NCBI GenBank assembly: GCA_902806215.1
Contig: CADCVT010000019.1
Span: forward strand, 1-6,879
Direction of reading: 5' to 3'
DNA length: 6,879 nucleotides
Origin: an uncultured Solirubrobacteraceae bacterium
Lineage (GTDB): Bacteria; Actinomycetota; Thermoleophilia; Solirubrobacterales; Solirubrobacteraceae
The position numbers and the translations under genes were made by a program. Within the stretch, counting starts at the first letter, position 1; each line of letters opens with the position of its first letter. Of this stretch, positions 1-5,823 are shown piece after piece. Below the pieces are notes generated by a model, which was not told the DNA's origin, ran no database searches, and saw only the letters and a list, made by a program, of their open reading frames with translations.

Positions 1-615
1 CTCGTCGAGCGCTTCGTCGATACCGACTGGCCCTCGCACCCCAACTACTGGGCGATCGCGGCGGACTACGCGTCCGGGCGGCGCGTGGCGTTCGGCCGCG
101 ACGGGTCGCCGGCCGGGACCGTCGGCGACGCGGTCGCCGCCTCGTGCGCGATCCCCGGCTTCTACCACCCCGTCAAGATCGCCGGCCGGCGCTACGTGGA
201 CGGCGGCATCTGCTCGGTGTCGAACCTCGACCTGCTGTGCGACGAGGGCCTCGACCTCGTCGTGTGCCTGAACCCGATGTCGTCGCTGGCGAACATCACG
301 CCGCGGTCGCCGGCCGAGCACTTCGCGGCGGTCATGCGCAAGCAGGCCGGCCGCCGCCTCGGGCGCGAGGCCCGGAAACTGCGCGAGCAGGGCACCGAGG
401 TGTTGGTCCTCCAGCCCACCGCCGACGACCTCGCGATCATGGGCGTGAACTTCATGGCGAAGGACCGCCGCGAGCAGGTCATGGAGCGAGCGGTCCGCAC
501 CACCGCCCGCCAGCTCCGCCGCCGCCGGGGCCGCGAGGGAGTCGTCCTCCCGAGAAAGACGAGGCCGCGCAAGCGCCGCCCGGCCGCGTCCGCCGCGAGC
601 CGCCGCGCGGCCTGA
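1..615 (+). CDS. Patatin-like phospholipase, C-terminal part (5' end outside window)
   Basis: The reading frame is open from base 1 to the TGA at 613-615, giving 204 residues of a larger protein. The family hydrolyses acyl ester bonds of lipids with a Ser-Asp dyad. The nucleophile-elbow Ser (GxSxG) would lie upstream of the window. The visible part has the patatin pattern AVAASCAIPGFY followed by YVDGG, whose Asp (residue 67 of the visible part) is the expected catalytic Asp. Further on are LNPMSSL and a GVNFMAKDRR segment that I associate with actinobacterial patatin-like proteins. The last roughly 40 residues are extremely basic (RRRRGR, PRKTRPRKRR) and end in Ala/Arg; this looks like a disordered tail that might bind acidic lipid or nucleic acid, which is inference. 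A tRNA gene follows 23 bases after the stop, and the tRNA's putative -10 element begins only 3 bases after it. Substrate and localisation cannot be told from this fragment. Confidence 0.85.
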   Translation, partial: LVERFVDTDWPSHPNYWAIAADYASGRRVAFGRDGSPAGTVGDAVAASCAIPGFYHPVKIAGRRYVDGGICSVSNLDLLCDEGLDLVVCLNPMSSLANITPRSPAEHFAAVMRKQAGRRLGREARKLREQGTEVLVLQPTADDLAIMGVNFMAKDRREQVMERAVRTTARQLRRRRGREGVVLPRKTRPRKRRPAASAASRRAA

Positions 616-618
616 GGC

Positions 619-624
619 TAAACT
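619..624 (+). promoter_or_regulatory. Putative -10 element for the tRNA gene
   Basis: TAAACT lies in an A/T-rich island immediately after the patatin stop codon and fits the TAnnnT pattern of actinobacterial sigma-70-type -10 elements. It would place transcription initiation near 631, leaving a leader of about 8 bases before the tRNA 5' end at 639. No convincing -35 hexamer is visible in the GC-rich upstream coding sequence. Confidence 0.35.
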
Positions 625-627
625 CCG

Positions 628-643
628 CCCCCGCTCCAGGGGG
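628..643 (+). other. Leader hairpin that competes with the tRNA acceptor stem; part of a 10-bp flanking direct repeat
   Basis: CCCCC at 628-632 can pair with GGGGG at 639-643, the 5' strand of the tRNA acceptor stem, over a 6-base loop. The decamer CCCCCGCTCC occurs at 628-637 and again at 705-714, where it spans the tRNA 3' end. The leader therefore carries a copy of the acceptor 3' strand. This may be chance in GC-rich DNA, a remnant of duplication at the tRNA 3' end, or an alternative fold of the precursor. Confidence 0.35.
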
Positions 644-710
644 AATGAGTTAATGGCTATGCGCGCGGTCTCCAAAACCGTGAATCCGGGTTCGAATCCC
701 GGTTCCCCCG
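639..710 (+). tRNA. tRNA-Trp (anticodon CCA) with degenerate D arm
   Basis: A perfect 7-bp acceptor stem forms (GGGGGAA 639-645 with TTCCCCC 703-709), with G at the discriminator position (710), the bacterial Trp identity base. The T arm is canonical: CCGGG 686-690 pairs with CCCGG 698-702 around loop TTCGAAT. The anticodon stem 665-669/677-681 is 5 bp including one G-T wobble, with loop CTCCAAA and anticodon CCA at 672-674. The variable loop is 4 bases (682-685). The D region 648-663 is odd: GG (655-656) and a following A are where expected, but AGTT 648-651 against TGCG 660-663 gives only G-C plus a wobble. A shifted 3-bp hairpin AGT/GCT (648-650/656-658) is the best alternative. CCA is not encoded. 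The three good arms make a real tRNA origin nearly certain; full function is less certain, so this could be a decayed or specialised copy. Confidence 0.85.
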
Positions 711-718
711 CTCCGCCG

Positions 719-737
719 CGCCCCTCGGGGTGGGGCG
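719..737 (+). terminator. Possible hairpin terminator downstream of the tRNA
   Basis: CGCCCC (719-724) and GGGGCG (732-737) form a 6-bp all-GC stem with a 7-base loop, 9 bases after the tRNA 3' end. No T tract follows, so it would be a tractless hairpin, or merely a processing or stalling structure. It lies between the tRNA and the putative start of the helicase transcript. Confidence 0.35.
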
Positions 738-757
738 AGCTGAGTCTCCGCTCGACC

Positions 758-763
758 TAGTCT
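758..763 (+). promoter_or_regulatory. Putative -10 element giving a leaderless helicase mRNA
   Basis: TAGTCT matches TAnnnT and ends 9 bases before the ATG at 773. No Shine-Dalgarno sequence precedes that ATG (the upstream bases are CTCGGTCGGGC). A start a few bases downstream of this element would give a leaderless or nearly leaderless transcript, common in Actinobacteria. No good -35 is visible. Confidence 0.25.
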
Positions 764-772
764 CGGTCGGGC

Positions 773-3511
773 ATGGCCGACCGATTCATCTGGACCGCAA
801 GCGCGGATCGCGCTGGCCTCGTCGAGGACGGCTATCGGGTCGTCGAGTTCTCGCGGCTCGTCGCCGACGCGGCCGCTCGGGCGCGGCGCGCTGCGGGACC
901 CCGGACGAGCCTCGAGAGCCTCGCCGCGCCGTGGCTGCGGACGTTCGACGGGCGTCAGCCGCTGGCGGTCGTCGGAGTGCGGCTCGACGACCTTCAGAGC
1001 CTCGCGGTGCTCCACGGCGACGTGCTCGAACCGGCGTGGCGGTCCGGGACGCCGCTGCTGGTCGAGAGCGAGCACCGGCTCAGCACGCTGGATCCGGCGA
1101 GGTTCGTCGACGGCGGGTTCGAGTACCCCTACACGCTCGAGCGCGCGTTCGGAGTCGCGATGCGGCTGCACCGCGGCGACGACGAGCCGAGGACCGAGCA
1201 GCGCGTCCCGGCCGCGGCGGTCGCGCTCGACCCTGAGCAGCGCCGGGTGGTCGATGCGCACGACGGCGTGGTGCAGGTCATCGCGCCGGCGGGCAGCGGC
1301 AAGACGACCGTGCTGATCGAGCGCGTCCGCGAGATGCTCAACCGCGGCGTGCCCGCCGACCGGATCCTGTGCACGACGTTCAACACCGACGCGCGGCGCG
1401 AGCTTCAGGAGCGGCTCGCCGTAGCCGGGCTCGGCGATGTGCAGGCGCGCACGTTCCACAGCCTCGGCCTCTGGATGCTGCGCGAGGAGGGGCTCGCGCG
1501 GCCGGACACCCGGCCGCTGTCGCTCTCGCTCGCGCAGTACAAGCGCCTGTGCGCGATCGCCTCGCGCGACGACGGCGTCTGGATCGAGGCCGCCGACGCC
1601 CGCGCCCGGATCGGCGAGATCAAGCTCGGGATGCTGTGCACGCCGGCCGAGTTCCGCCGGCGCCGCGGCGAGATCCCCGACGGCGACACGATCGGGCGGA
1701 TCTACGAGCTCTACGAGCAGCACCTCGCCGAGCAGGGCCGCAACGACTTCGACGACCACGTCTTCCTCGCCGTCCGCGCATTGCGCGAGGACGACGACCT
1801 GCGCCGGCGCTGGCAGCGCCGCTTCTCCCAGGTGCTCGTGGACGAGTACCAGGACATCGAGCCCGCGCAGGAGCTGCTCGTGCGGATCCTCGCCGCGCCG
1901 CAGGACGGGTTCTTCTGCGTCGGCGACGAGGACCAGACGCTTTACGGCTGGCGGCGCGCGAGCGTCCGGCGGATGATCGGGCTCGACCTGCAGTACCCCG
2001 GCCTCGAGCGCGTCTCGCTCGCCCACAACTACCGCTGCCCGCCGCAGGTCGTCGAGGCGTCGCGGCGGCTGGTCGAGCACAACGCGATCCGGTTCCCGAA
2101 GGCGATCCGCCCGGCGCCGGGACGCGACGCCGCGCCGACCGCGATCCGCCTGCGCGAGGCGGCGGGACAGCCCGAGGCCGCCGAGGCGGTCGTGCAGGCG
2201 CTCGTCGGCCGCGCACGCGGTGAGATCGTCGTGCTCGCCCGCACGACGAACCTCCTGCGCACCGTCGCGCTCTCGTGCGTCGATGTCGGCGTGCGGATCA
2301 GCGCGCCCGAGGCGGTGTTCGAGCCGCGTGGCGCCAGGCGTGCGCTCGAGGCGTACCTGCGCCTGTGCACCGATCCCGCCGACGCCGACCCGGAGGACGT
2401 CGCGACCGTCTGCCGCGCCCCGAACCGCGGGCTCCCGTTCGAGGCCGAGGCCGGCGTGGCCGCGGACCTGCGCGACGGCCGCTCCTTCGCCGAGAGCTTC
2501 GCCGGGCTCGACGCCGACGCGCGGCGGCGCCGCAAGCTCGACGACGCCGGCGCGCTGCTCGACCGGCTCACGCGCATGACCGACGCGACCCGGTTCGTCC
2601 GCCAGGTCCGCACGGTCGGTGGCCTCGACGAGCACTTCAGCGAGCACGAGGAGGCGTTCGGGGACACCGAGCAGGTCGAGCTCGAGATCCTCGAGCAGGC
2701 CCAGCGCGAGGCGGCCGGCCTCACCACGGCCGAGTACAGCGCGCTGCTCGGCCGGCGCCGCGACGCGCTGCGGGCGATCCGCGACGACGACCACGGGATC
2801 GAGCTGACGACGATCCATCGCGCGAAGGGCCGCCAGTGGCCGCACGTCGAGCTGTTCGGCTGCGAGGAGAACCAGCTGCCGCACCGCCATGCGTTCGACG
2901 CGACCGAGGCCCAGGAGGCGGCGGGGGAGGGGGTCGAGGCCGAGCGCAGGCTGGCCTACGTCGCCTTCACCCGCGCGCAGGAGCGGCTCGTCGTCAGCAC
3001 GTCGGTGAGCGCGGCGAGCCGGTTCCTCACCGAGGCCGGGCTCGAGCCGAGCCGGCCCTACCAGCCGCCCGCCGCGCCGGCGCACCCCCGAGCGTCGACT
3101 TCCCGACCGCATGGGTCGGAAGCTCGACGCTCGGGCGAGGCGCCGCGCGCGAACCGCCCTTCGCGTCCGGCGCCCCGCCTGCCTCCGAAGGCCGCGGCGA
3201 AGCCGCGCGACACGAGCCCGCTGGCGCGCGCACGGCGTACCGGGCTCGTCCACGTCCTGCGCGCTGCTGAGGACCCGACCACCGCCCTGCAGATCGCCGC
3301 CGACGCCGTCGAGCAGAAGCTCGTCGGCGCCCCGACCGCCTCGCAGCGCATGACGCTCGCCGACCTGCTCGACGCGCTCGACGCGCTCGAGCCCGAACGC
3401 CGAGAGGCGATCGTCGAGGCCGGCGGGATCCGCAACCCGCAGGTCCTGGTGAGCCGCCTGGACGCGGGTGGCCGCAAGAGCCTCGCGCGCGCCCTACGCG
3501 CGGCCGGGTGA
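773..3511 (+). CDS. UvrD/Rep-family superfamily 1 DNA helicase with unrecognised N- and C-terminal regions
   Basis: This 912-residue ATP-dependent DNA translocase/helicase should act in DNA repair or replication in the cytoplasm. Motifs in order: Q motif LDPEQ (Q156); Walker A APAGSGKTT (K177); motif Ia TTFNTDARRE (about 201-210); Ib TFHSL; motif II DEYQD (357-361); motif III GDEDQTLYGWRRA (384-396); motif IV HNYRCP (418-423); motif V TTIHRAKGRQW (679-689); motif VI ERRLAYVAFTRA (724-735). Two parts are not standard for UvrD/PcrA. About 150 residues precede the Q motif. After motif VI comes a Pro/Arg/Ala-rich linker (about 763-816), then a helical-looking 96-residue domain (817-912) in place of the usual Tudor-like tail. 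No C-terminal nuclease or Cys cluster is seen. ATG 773 is the first plausible start but has no Shine-Dalgarno sequence. The gene converges on the Ku pair. Mycobacterial UvrD1 is known to work with Ku, so a partnership is plausible inference. A palindrome lies in the linker. Confidence 0.93.
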   Translation: MADRFIWTASADRAGLVEDGYRVVEFSRLVADAAARARRAAGPRTSLESLAAPWLRTFDGRQPLAVVGVRLDDLQSLAVLHGDVLEPAWRSGTPLLVESEHRLSTLDPARFVDGGFEYPYTLERAFGVAMRLHRGDDEPRTEQRVPAAAVALDPEQRRVVDAHDGVVQVIAPAGSGKTTVLIERVREMLNRGVPADRILCTTFNTDARRELQERLAVAGLGDVQARTFHSLGLWMLREEGLARPDTRPLSLSLAQYKRLCAIASRDDGVWIEAADARARIGEIKLGMLCTPAEFRRRRGEIPDGDTIGRIYELYEQHLAEQGRNDFDDHVFLAVRALREDDDLRRRWQRRFSQVLVDEYQDIEPAQELLVRILAAPQDGFFCVGDEDQTLYGWRRASVRRMIGLDLQYPGLERVSLAHNYRCPPQVVEASRRLVEHNAIRFPKAIRPAPGRDAAPTAIRLREAAGQPEAAEAVVQALVGRARGEIVVLARTTNLLRTVALSCVDVGVRISAPEAVFEPRGARRALEAYLRLCTDPADADPEDVATVCRAPNRGLPFEAEAGVAADLRDGRSFAESFAGLDADARRRRKLDDAGALLDRLTRMTDATRFVRQVRTVGGLDEHFSEHEEAFGDTEQVELEILEQAQREAAGLTTAEYSALLGRRRDALRAIRDDDHGIELTTIHRAKGRQWPHVELFGCEENQLPHRHAFDATEAQEAAGEGVEAERRLAYVAFTRAQERLVVSTSVSAASRFLTEAGLEPSRPYQPPAAPAHPRASTSRPHGSEARRSGEAPRANRPSRPAPRLPPKAAAKPRDTSPLARARRTGLVHVLRAAEDPTTALQIAADAVEQKLVGAPTASQRMTLADLLDALDALEPERREAIVEAGGIRNPQVLVSRLDAGGRKSLARALRAAG
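3087..3135. repeat. Strong palindrome (about 21-bp stem) inside the helicase linker
   Basis: Left arm 3087-3108 and right arm 3114-3135 pair over a 5-base loop (GCATG, 3109-3113). The outer 12 bp are perfect (CCCGAGCGTCGA against TCGACGCTCGGG). Then a single-base bulge at 3123 is followed by 3 bp, a bulge at 3102 and 6 bp. That gives 21 pairs with two single bulges. It encodes about residues 772-788 of the helicase, within the low-complexity linker. It resembles palindromic repeats that insert into coding sequence (Rickettsia palindromic elements are the known case), but no second copy is seen in this window. Confidence 0.7.
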
Positions 3512-3554
3512 TCGTCCGAATCCCATCCGCCTGATCGGTGGCGGCGACGGAACT

Positions 3555-3603
3555 GGCTGCAGGGCACCCCGCAGCCGGGCACCTGCGACCCGCTGGGTCG
3601 CAG
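3555..3603. terminator. Two tandem hairpins between convergent genes, probable bidirectional terminator
   Basis: In the 92-base gap between the helicase stop (3511) and the Ku-1 stop (3604) lie two hairpins. The first is GGCTGC 3555-3560 with GCAGCC 3571-3576, extended inward by two more pairs after a mismatch. The second is a perfect 9-bp stem, CTGCGACCC 3583-3591 with GGGTCGCAG 3595-3603, over a 3-base loop, ending flush against the Ku-1 stop codon. Neither is followed by a T tract on either strand, as is common for high-GC actinobacterial hairpins. Placement suggests a terminator shared by both transcription units. Confidence 0.6.
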
Positions 3604-4422
3604 CTAGGCCGTCGCCTTCTCGCCCTTCTTGGCCGCCGCCAGGGACTCCTGGAGGGCGGCCATGAGGTCGGGTACCGCGGCGGGCATCTCCGGCTCGGCC
3701 GGGGCCTTGATCGTCTGGCCCTTCTGCTTCTTCTTGACGATCGCCAGCAGCCGTTCGCGGTGCCGGTCCTCGTGGGACTTCGGATCCCAGTCCGTCGACA
3801 GCTCCTCGATCAGCGCGACCGCTGACTTCAGCTCGTCCTTGTCGGGCTTGTGGTCCTTCTTGCGCTTGTCCGGGAGCGGCAGGTCCTTGACGTCGCGGAC
3901 CTCGTCGGCGAACAGCATCGTCGAGAGCTGCAGCAGCCCCTCGCGCACGCGCAGCGCGACGAGGTACTCCTTCGTGCGCAGCACGAACCGCCCGAGCGCC
4001 ACGCGCCCGCCGCACTCCTCCATCGCCTTGACGAGCAGCGTGTAGGCGCGCAGCGGCCCCTCGCCCTCGCCGACCGGGACGAGGAAGTACGGGTGGTCGA
4101 AGTAGATCGGGTCGATGTCCGCCAGCGGGACGAACTCGTCGATGTCGATCGTCCGCGTCTTCTCGGGCTGCGCGGCCTGGAGCTCCTCGTCGGTGAGCAT
4201 CACGTACCCCTCGCCGTTCTCGCGTGGGTAGCCGTGCGCGAGCTCCTCGTACGGGATCTCGACCTCCTCCTCCTTGCACACGCGCTGCACCCGCAGGCGC
4301 GCGCCGCTCTCGGAGTCGAGCTGGTTGAAGCGCACGTCCATGTCCTTGACGGCGCTGAACACGGCGACCGGCACGTTGACGAGGCCGAACGACAGCGAGC
4401 CTCTCCACATCGAACGGGGCAT
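3604..4422 (-). CDS. ku: Ku-1, bacterial non-homologous end-joining DNA-end-binding protein
   Basis: This 272-residue bacterial Ku forms a ring on double-strand DNA ends and recruits ligase (normally LigD) for end joining. The N-terminus MPRSMWRGSLSFGLVNVPV is the diagnostic Ku opening. The central part has the family pattern with GYPRENGEGYVML, DIDEFVPLADIDPIYFD and LRTKEYLVALR. The C-terminal minimal region carries RHRERLLAIVKKKQKG, then the conserved tail VPDLMAALQESL and a Lys/Ala end. Length is normal for a single-domain bacterial Ku. The ATG at 4422 is 2 bases past the Ku-2 stop and its only Shine-Dalgarno-like bases (GAAGAAG) lie inside the end of Ku-2, so translation is probably coupled. 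It is a clear paralogue of Ku-2, so a heteromer is possible, as is known or suspected for other bacteria with several Ku genes. No ligase or polymerase gene is in the window. Confidence 0.95.
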   Translation of the reverse strand: MPRSMWRGSLSFGLVNVPVAVFSAVKDMDVRFNQLDSESGARLRVQRVCKEEEVEIPYEELAHGYPRENGEGYVMLTDEELQAAQPEKTRTIDIDEFVPLADIDPIYFDHPYFLVPVGEGEGPLRAYTLLVKAMEECGGRVALGRFVLRTKEYLVALRVREGLLQLSTMLFADEVRDVKDLPLPDKRKKDHKPDKDELKSAVALIEELSTDWDPKSHEDRHRERLLAIVKKKQKGQTIKAPAEPEMPAAVPDLMAALQESLAAAKKGEKATA

Positions 4423-4424
4423 GG

Positions 4425-5201
4425 CTACTTCTTCATCGCTTTCAGTGACGCCTCGAGGGCCGCGACGAGATCGTCGGACGCCTCCTCCTCTTCCGGCTCG
4501 GGCAGGGAGATCTCCTTGCCCTGCTCCTTCTGCTCGACGATCTTCAGCACGCGGTTGCGGTACGTGTCCTTGAACTTGCCCGGCTTGAACTCGGACTCGA
4601 GCGAGTCGACCAGCGTCGACGCCATGTCGACCTCGCGCTTGGACGGCGCCTTCTTGGGCTCGTCGACGTCGAGGTCCTTGGCCGGCACGAGCTCGTCGTG
4701 GAAGCGCATGACCTGCATCCGCAGCACGCCGTCGACGGGGCGGACCGACACGAGCTGCTCGCGCGAGCGCAGCGACACGCGGCCGATGCCGACGCGGTCG
4801 GCCTGCTCGAGCGCCTCGACGAGCAGCGCGTACGCCTTCTCGGCGCCCTTCTGCGGGGCGAGGTTGTACGGCTTGTCGTAGAAGACCGGGTCGATCTGAT
4901 CGGGCGGGACGAACTCCGTCAGCTCGATCGCCTTGCGCCGCGCGTTGTCGGCGGCCTTGATCTCGTCGTTGGAGAGGACCACGTACTCGTCTGGGGCGAT
5001 CTCGTACCCCTTGACGACGCGGTCGCGGGGGACCTCGTCGCCGTCCGGGCCGACGAGCCGGTGCGCGACCTCCGAGCCGTCCTTGACGTGCAGCTCGCGG
5101 AACGAGATCGACTTCGCGGCCTCGACGGCCCCGTAGACCTTGATCGGCACGTTCACCGCGCCGAAGGCGACTGCTCCGTTCCAGATCGAGCGTGGGGCGA
5201 T
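4425..5201 (-). CDS. ku: Ku-2, bacterial end-joining protein with apparent ATC start codon
   Basis: This Ku protein is 258 residues if read from the ATC at 5201-5199. The best standard start, GTG at 5156-5154, gives only 243 residues and loses the conserved opening: upstream in frame one reads APRSIWNGAVAFGA directly joined to VNVPIKVYG, the Ku N-terminal strand and helix. No ATG, GTG or TTG occurs in frame upstream of 5156. The codon at 5201 aligns with the Met of homologues beginning M-APRSIW and is preceded by GGAGAAGG, with GGAG 8 bases upstream. The body has GYEIAPDEYVVLSNDE, LTEFVPPDQIDPVFYD, LRSREQLVSVRP and the minimal C-terminal YRNRVLKIVEQKEQGK, ending SDDLVAALEASLKAMKK after an acidic EPEEEE linker. 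It lies 43 bases after the PilZ gene and 2 bases before Ku-1. The function is certain at family level. The start is an inference; a base error or a short GTG start are the alternatives. Confidence 0.93.
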   Translation of the reverse strand: MAPRSIWNGAVAFGAVNVPIKVYGAVEAAKSISFRELHVKDGSEVAHRLVGPDGDEVPRDRVVKGYEIAPDEYVVLSNDEIKAADNARRKAIELTEFVPPDQIDPVFYDKPYNLAPQKGAEKAYALLVEALEQADRVGIGRVSLRSREQLVSVRPVDGVLRMQVMRFHDELVPAKDLDVDEPKKAPSKREVDMASTLVDSLESEFKPGKFKDTYRNRVLKIVEQKEQGKEISLPEPEEEEASDDLVAALEASLKAMKK

Positions 5202-5205
5202 TGGT

Positions 5206-5213
5206 CCTTCTCC
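5206..5213 (-). promoter_or_regulatory. Shine-Dalgarno-like sequence supporting the ATC start of Ku-2
   Basis: On the minus strand GGAGAAGG is followed by ACCA and then the ATC at 5201; the GGAG part is 8 bases from the codon, a normal spacing. No comparable purine-rich site precedes the GTG at 5156, where the upstream bases read CAGTCGCCTTCGGCGCG. This site therefore favours initiation at 5201. Confidence 0.5.
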
Positions 5214-5244
5214 GTGTCGTCGGGGTGGGCGACCACCCTCGACA

Positions 5245-5823
5245 CTACCCAGCTTCGAGCTCGCCGTTCGCCAGCATGCGCTGGACGGCGAAGATGAAGC
5301 GGTCGAGCCGCTCGCGGTCGGCCGGCGGGAGCTCGACGAAGCGGACGGCGGTGCGCTCGATCGTGGACCGCACGATGCGGCCGGTGCAGCGCAGCGGGGG
5401 CTCGTGGTCGGGCAGGTCGAGCTCGAGCTCGACGATCTCGCCGGCCTCGCCGAACCCGCTGCCCTCCAGCGACAGGCCGTCGGTCGAGACGTCGATCATG
5501 CGGCCGGGGCCGTCGTCGACGCGGACCTCGAGCGGGATCCGCAGCCGTGAGGCCGTGCGCTGCTGGGGAAGGTGGACGCCGTCGCGGACGCTGAAGCGCA
5601 GGTCGCCCTCGTCGCTCCAGCGGGCGCTGCCCTTGAGCGCGACGAGGATCCCCTGATGGCCGAACACGATCGTCGCGCGGCCCTCGAACTCGCTGTGCGA
5701 GACACGCGGCGTGCTGACCGGCTGCAGCGCGGCGACGTCGCGGTTGATGGCGACCACGCGACAGCGCACCTGGGCGGTGCCCACGAGCAGCGTCACGTCC
5801 TGCCGTTCGCGGAGACGCCTCAC
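5245..5823 (-). CDS. PilZ-domain protein, putative c-di-GMP receptor
   Basis: This 192-residue soluble protein has no signal peptide or membrane segment. The C-terminal half is a PilZ domain: RTASR (R89 to R93, the RxxxR motif) and DVSTDG (D111, S113, G116, the [D/N]xSxxG motif). These are the two c-di-GMP-binding signatures, and both are intact. The N-terminal 85 residues look like a YcgR-type PilZN beta domain. The C-terminal helix (about 165-190, PPADRERLDRFIFAVQRML) is typical of the family. The role is therefore sensing c-di-GMP and acting on a partner; motility, envelope or another process cannot be decided from the sequence. The GTG at 5823 is the only in-frame standard start upstream of the conserved part, but its Shine-Dalgarno sequence is poor; a GTG at 5796 (residue 10) is an alternative. 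It lies 31 bases after the lipoprotein gene and 43 before Ku-2, all on the same strand, so co-transcription is likely. Confidence 0.88.
   Translation of the reverse strand: MRRLRERQDVTLLVGTAQVRCRVVAINRDVAALQPVSTPRVSHSEFEGRATIVFGHQGILVALKGSARWSDEGDLRFSVRDGVHLPQQRTASRLRIPLEVRVDDGPGRMIDVSTDGLSLEGSGFGEAGEIVELELDLPDHEPPLRCTGRIVRSTIERTAVRFVELPPADRERLDRFIFAVQRMLANGELEAG

Noticed and set aside
650..3253. Very long minus-strand open frame (867 codons) opposite the helicase
   Set aside because: It is a low-complexity Arg/Ala/Leu/Glu translation typical of the antisense of a GC-biased gene, has no recognisable domain, and the plus-strand frame contains every helicase motif.
2219..3511. C-terminal nuclease (RecB/Cas4-like) fused to the helicase
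   Set aside because: No Cys cluster and no GxxxD...DxK-type nuclease motif follow motif VI; only a disordered linker and a short helical region are present.
3850..4881. Plus-strand open frame of 343 codons across both Ku genes
   Set aside because: It is antisense to two clear Ku proteins, spans their junction, and has a repetitive Leu/Val/Arg composition without any domain.
5250..5252. CTG codon as an alternative start for Ku-2
   Set aside because: It has no Shine-Dalgarno sequence, overlaps the end of the PilZ gene, and would add about 17 non-conserved residues before the Ku opening.
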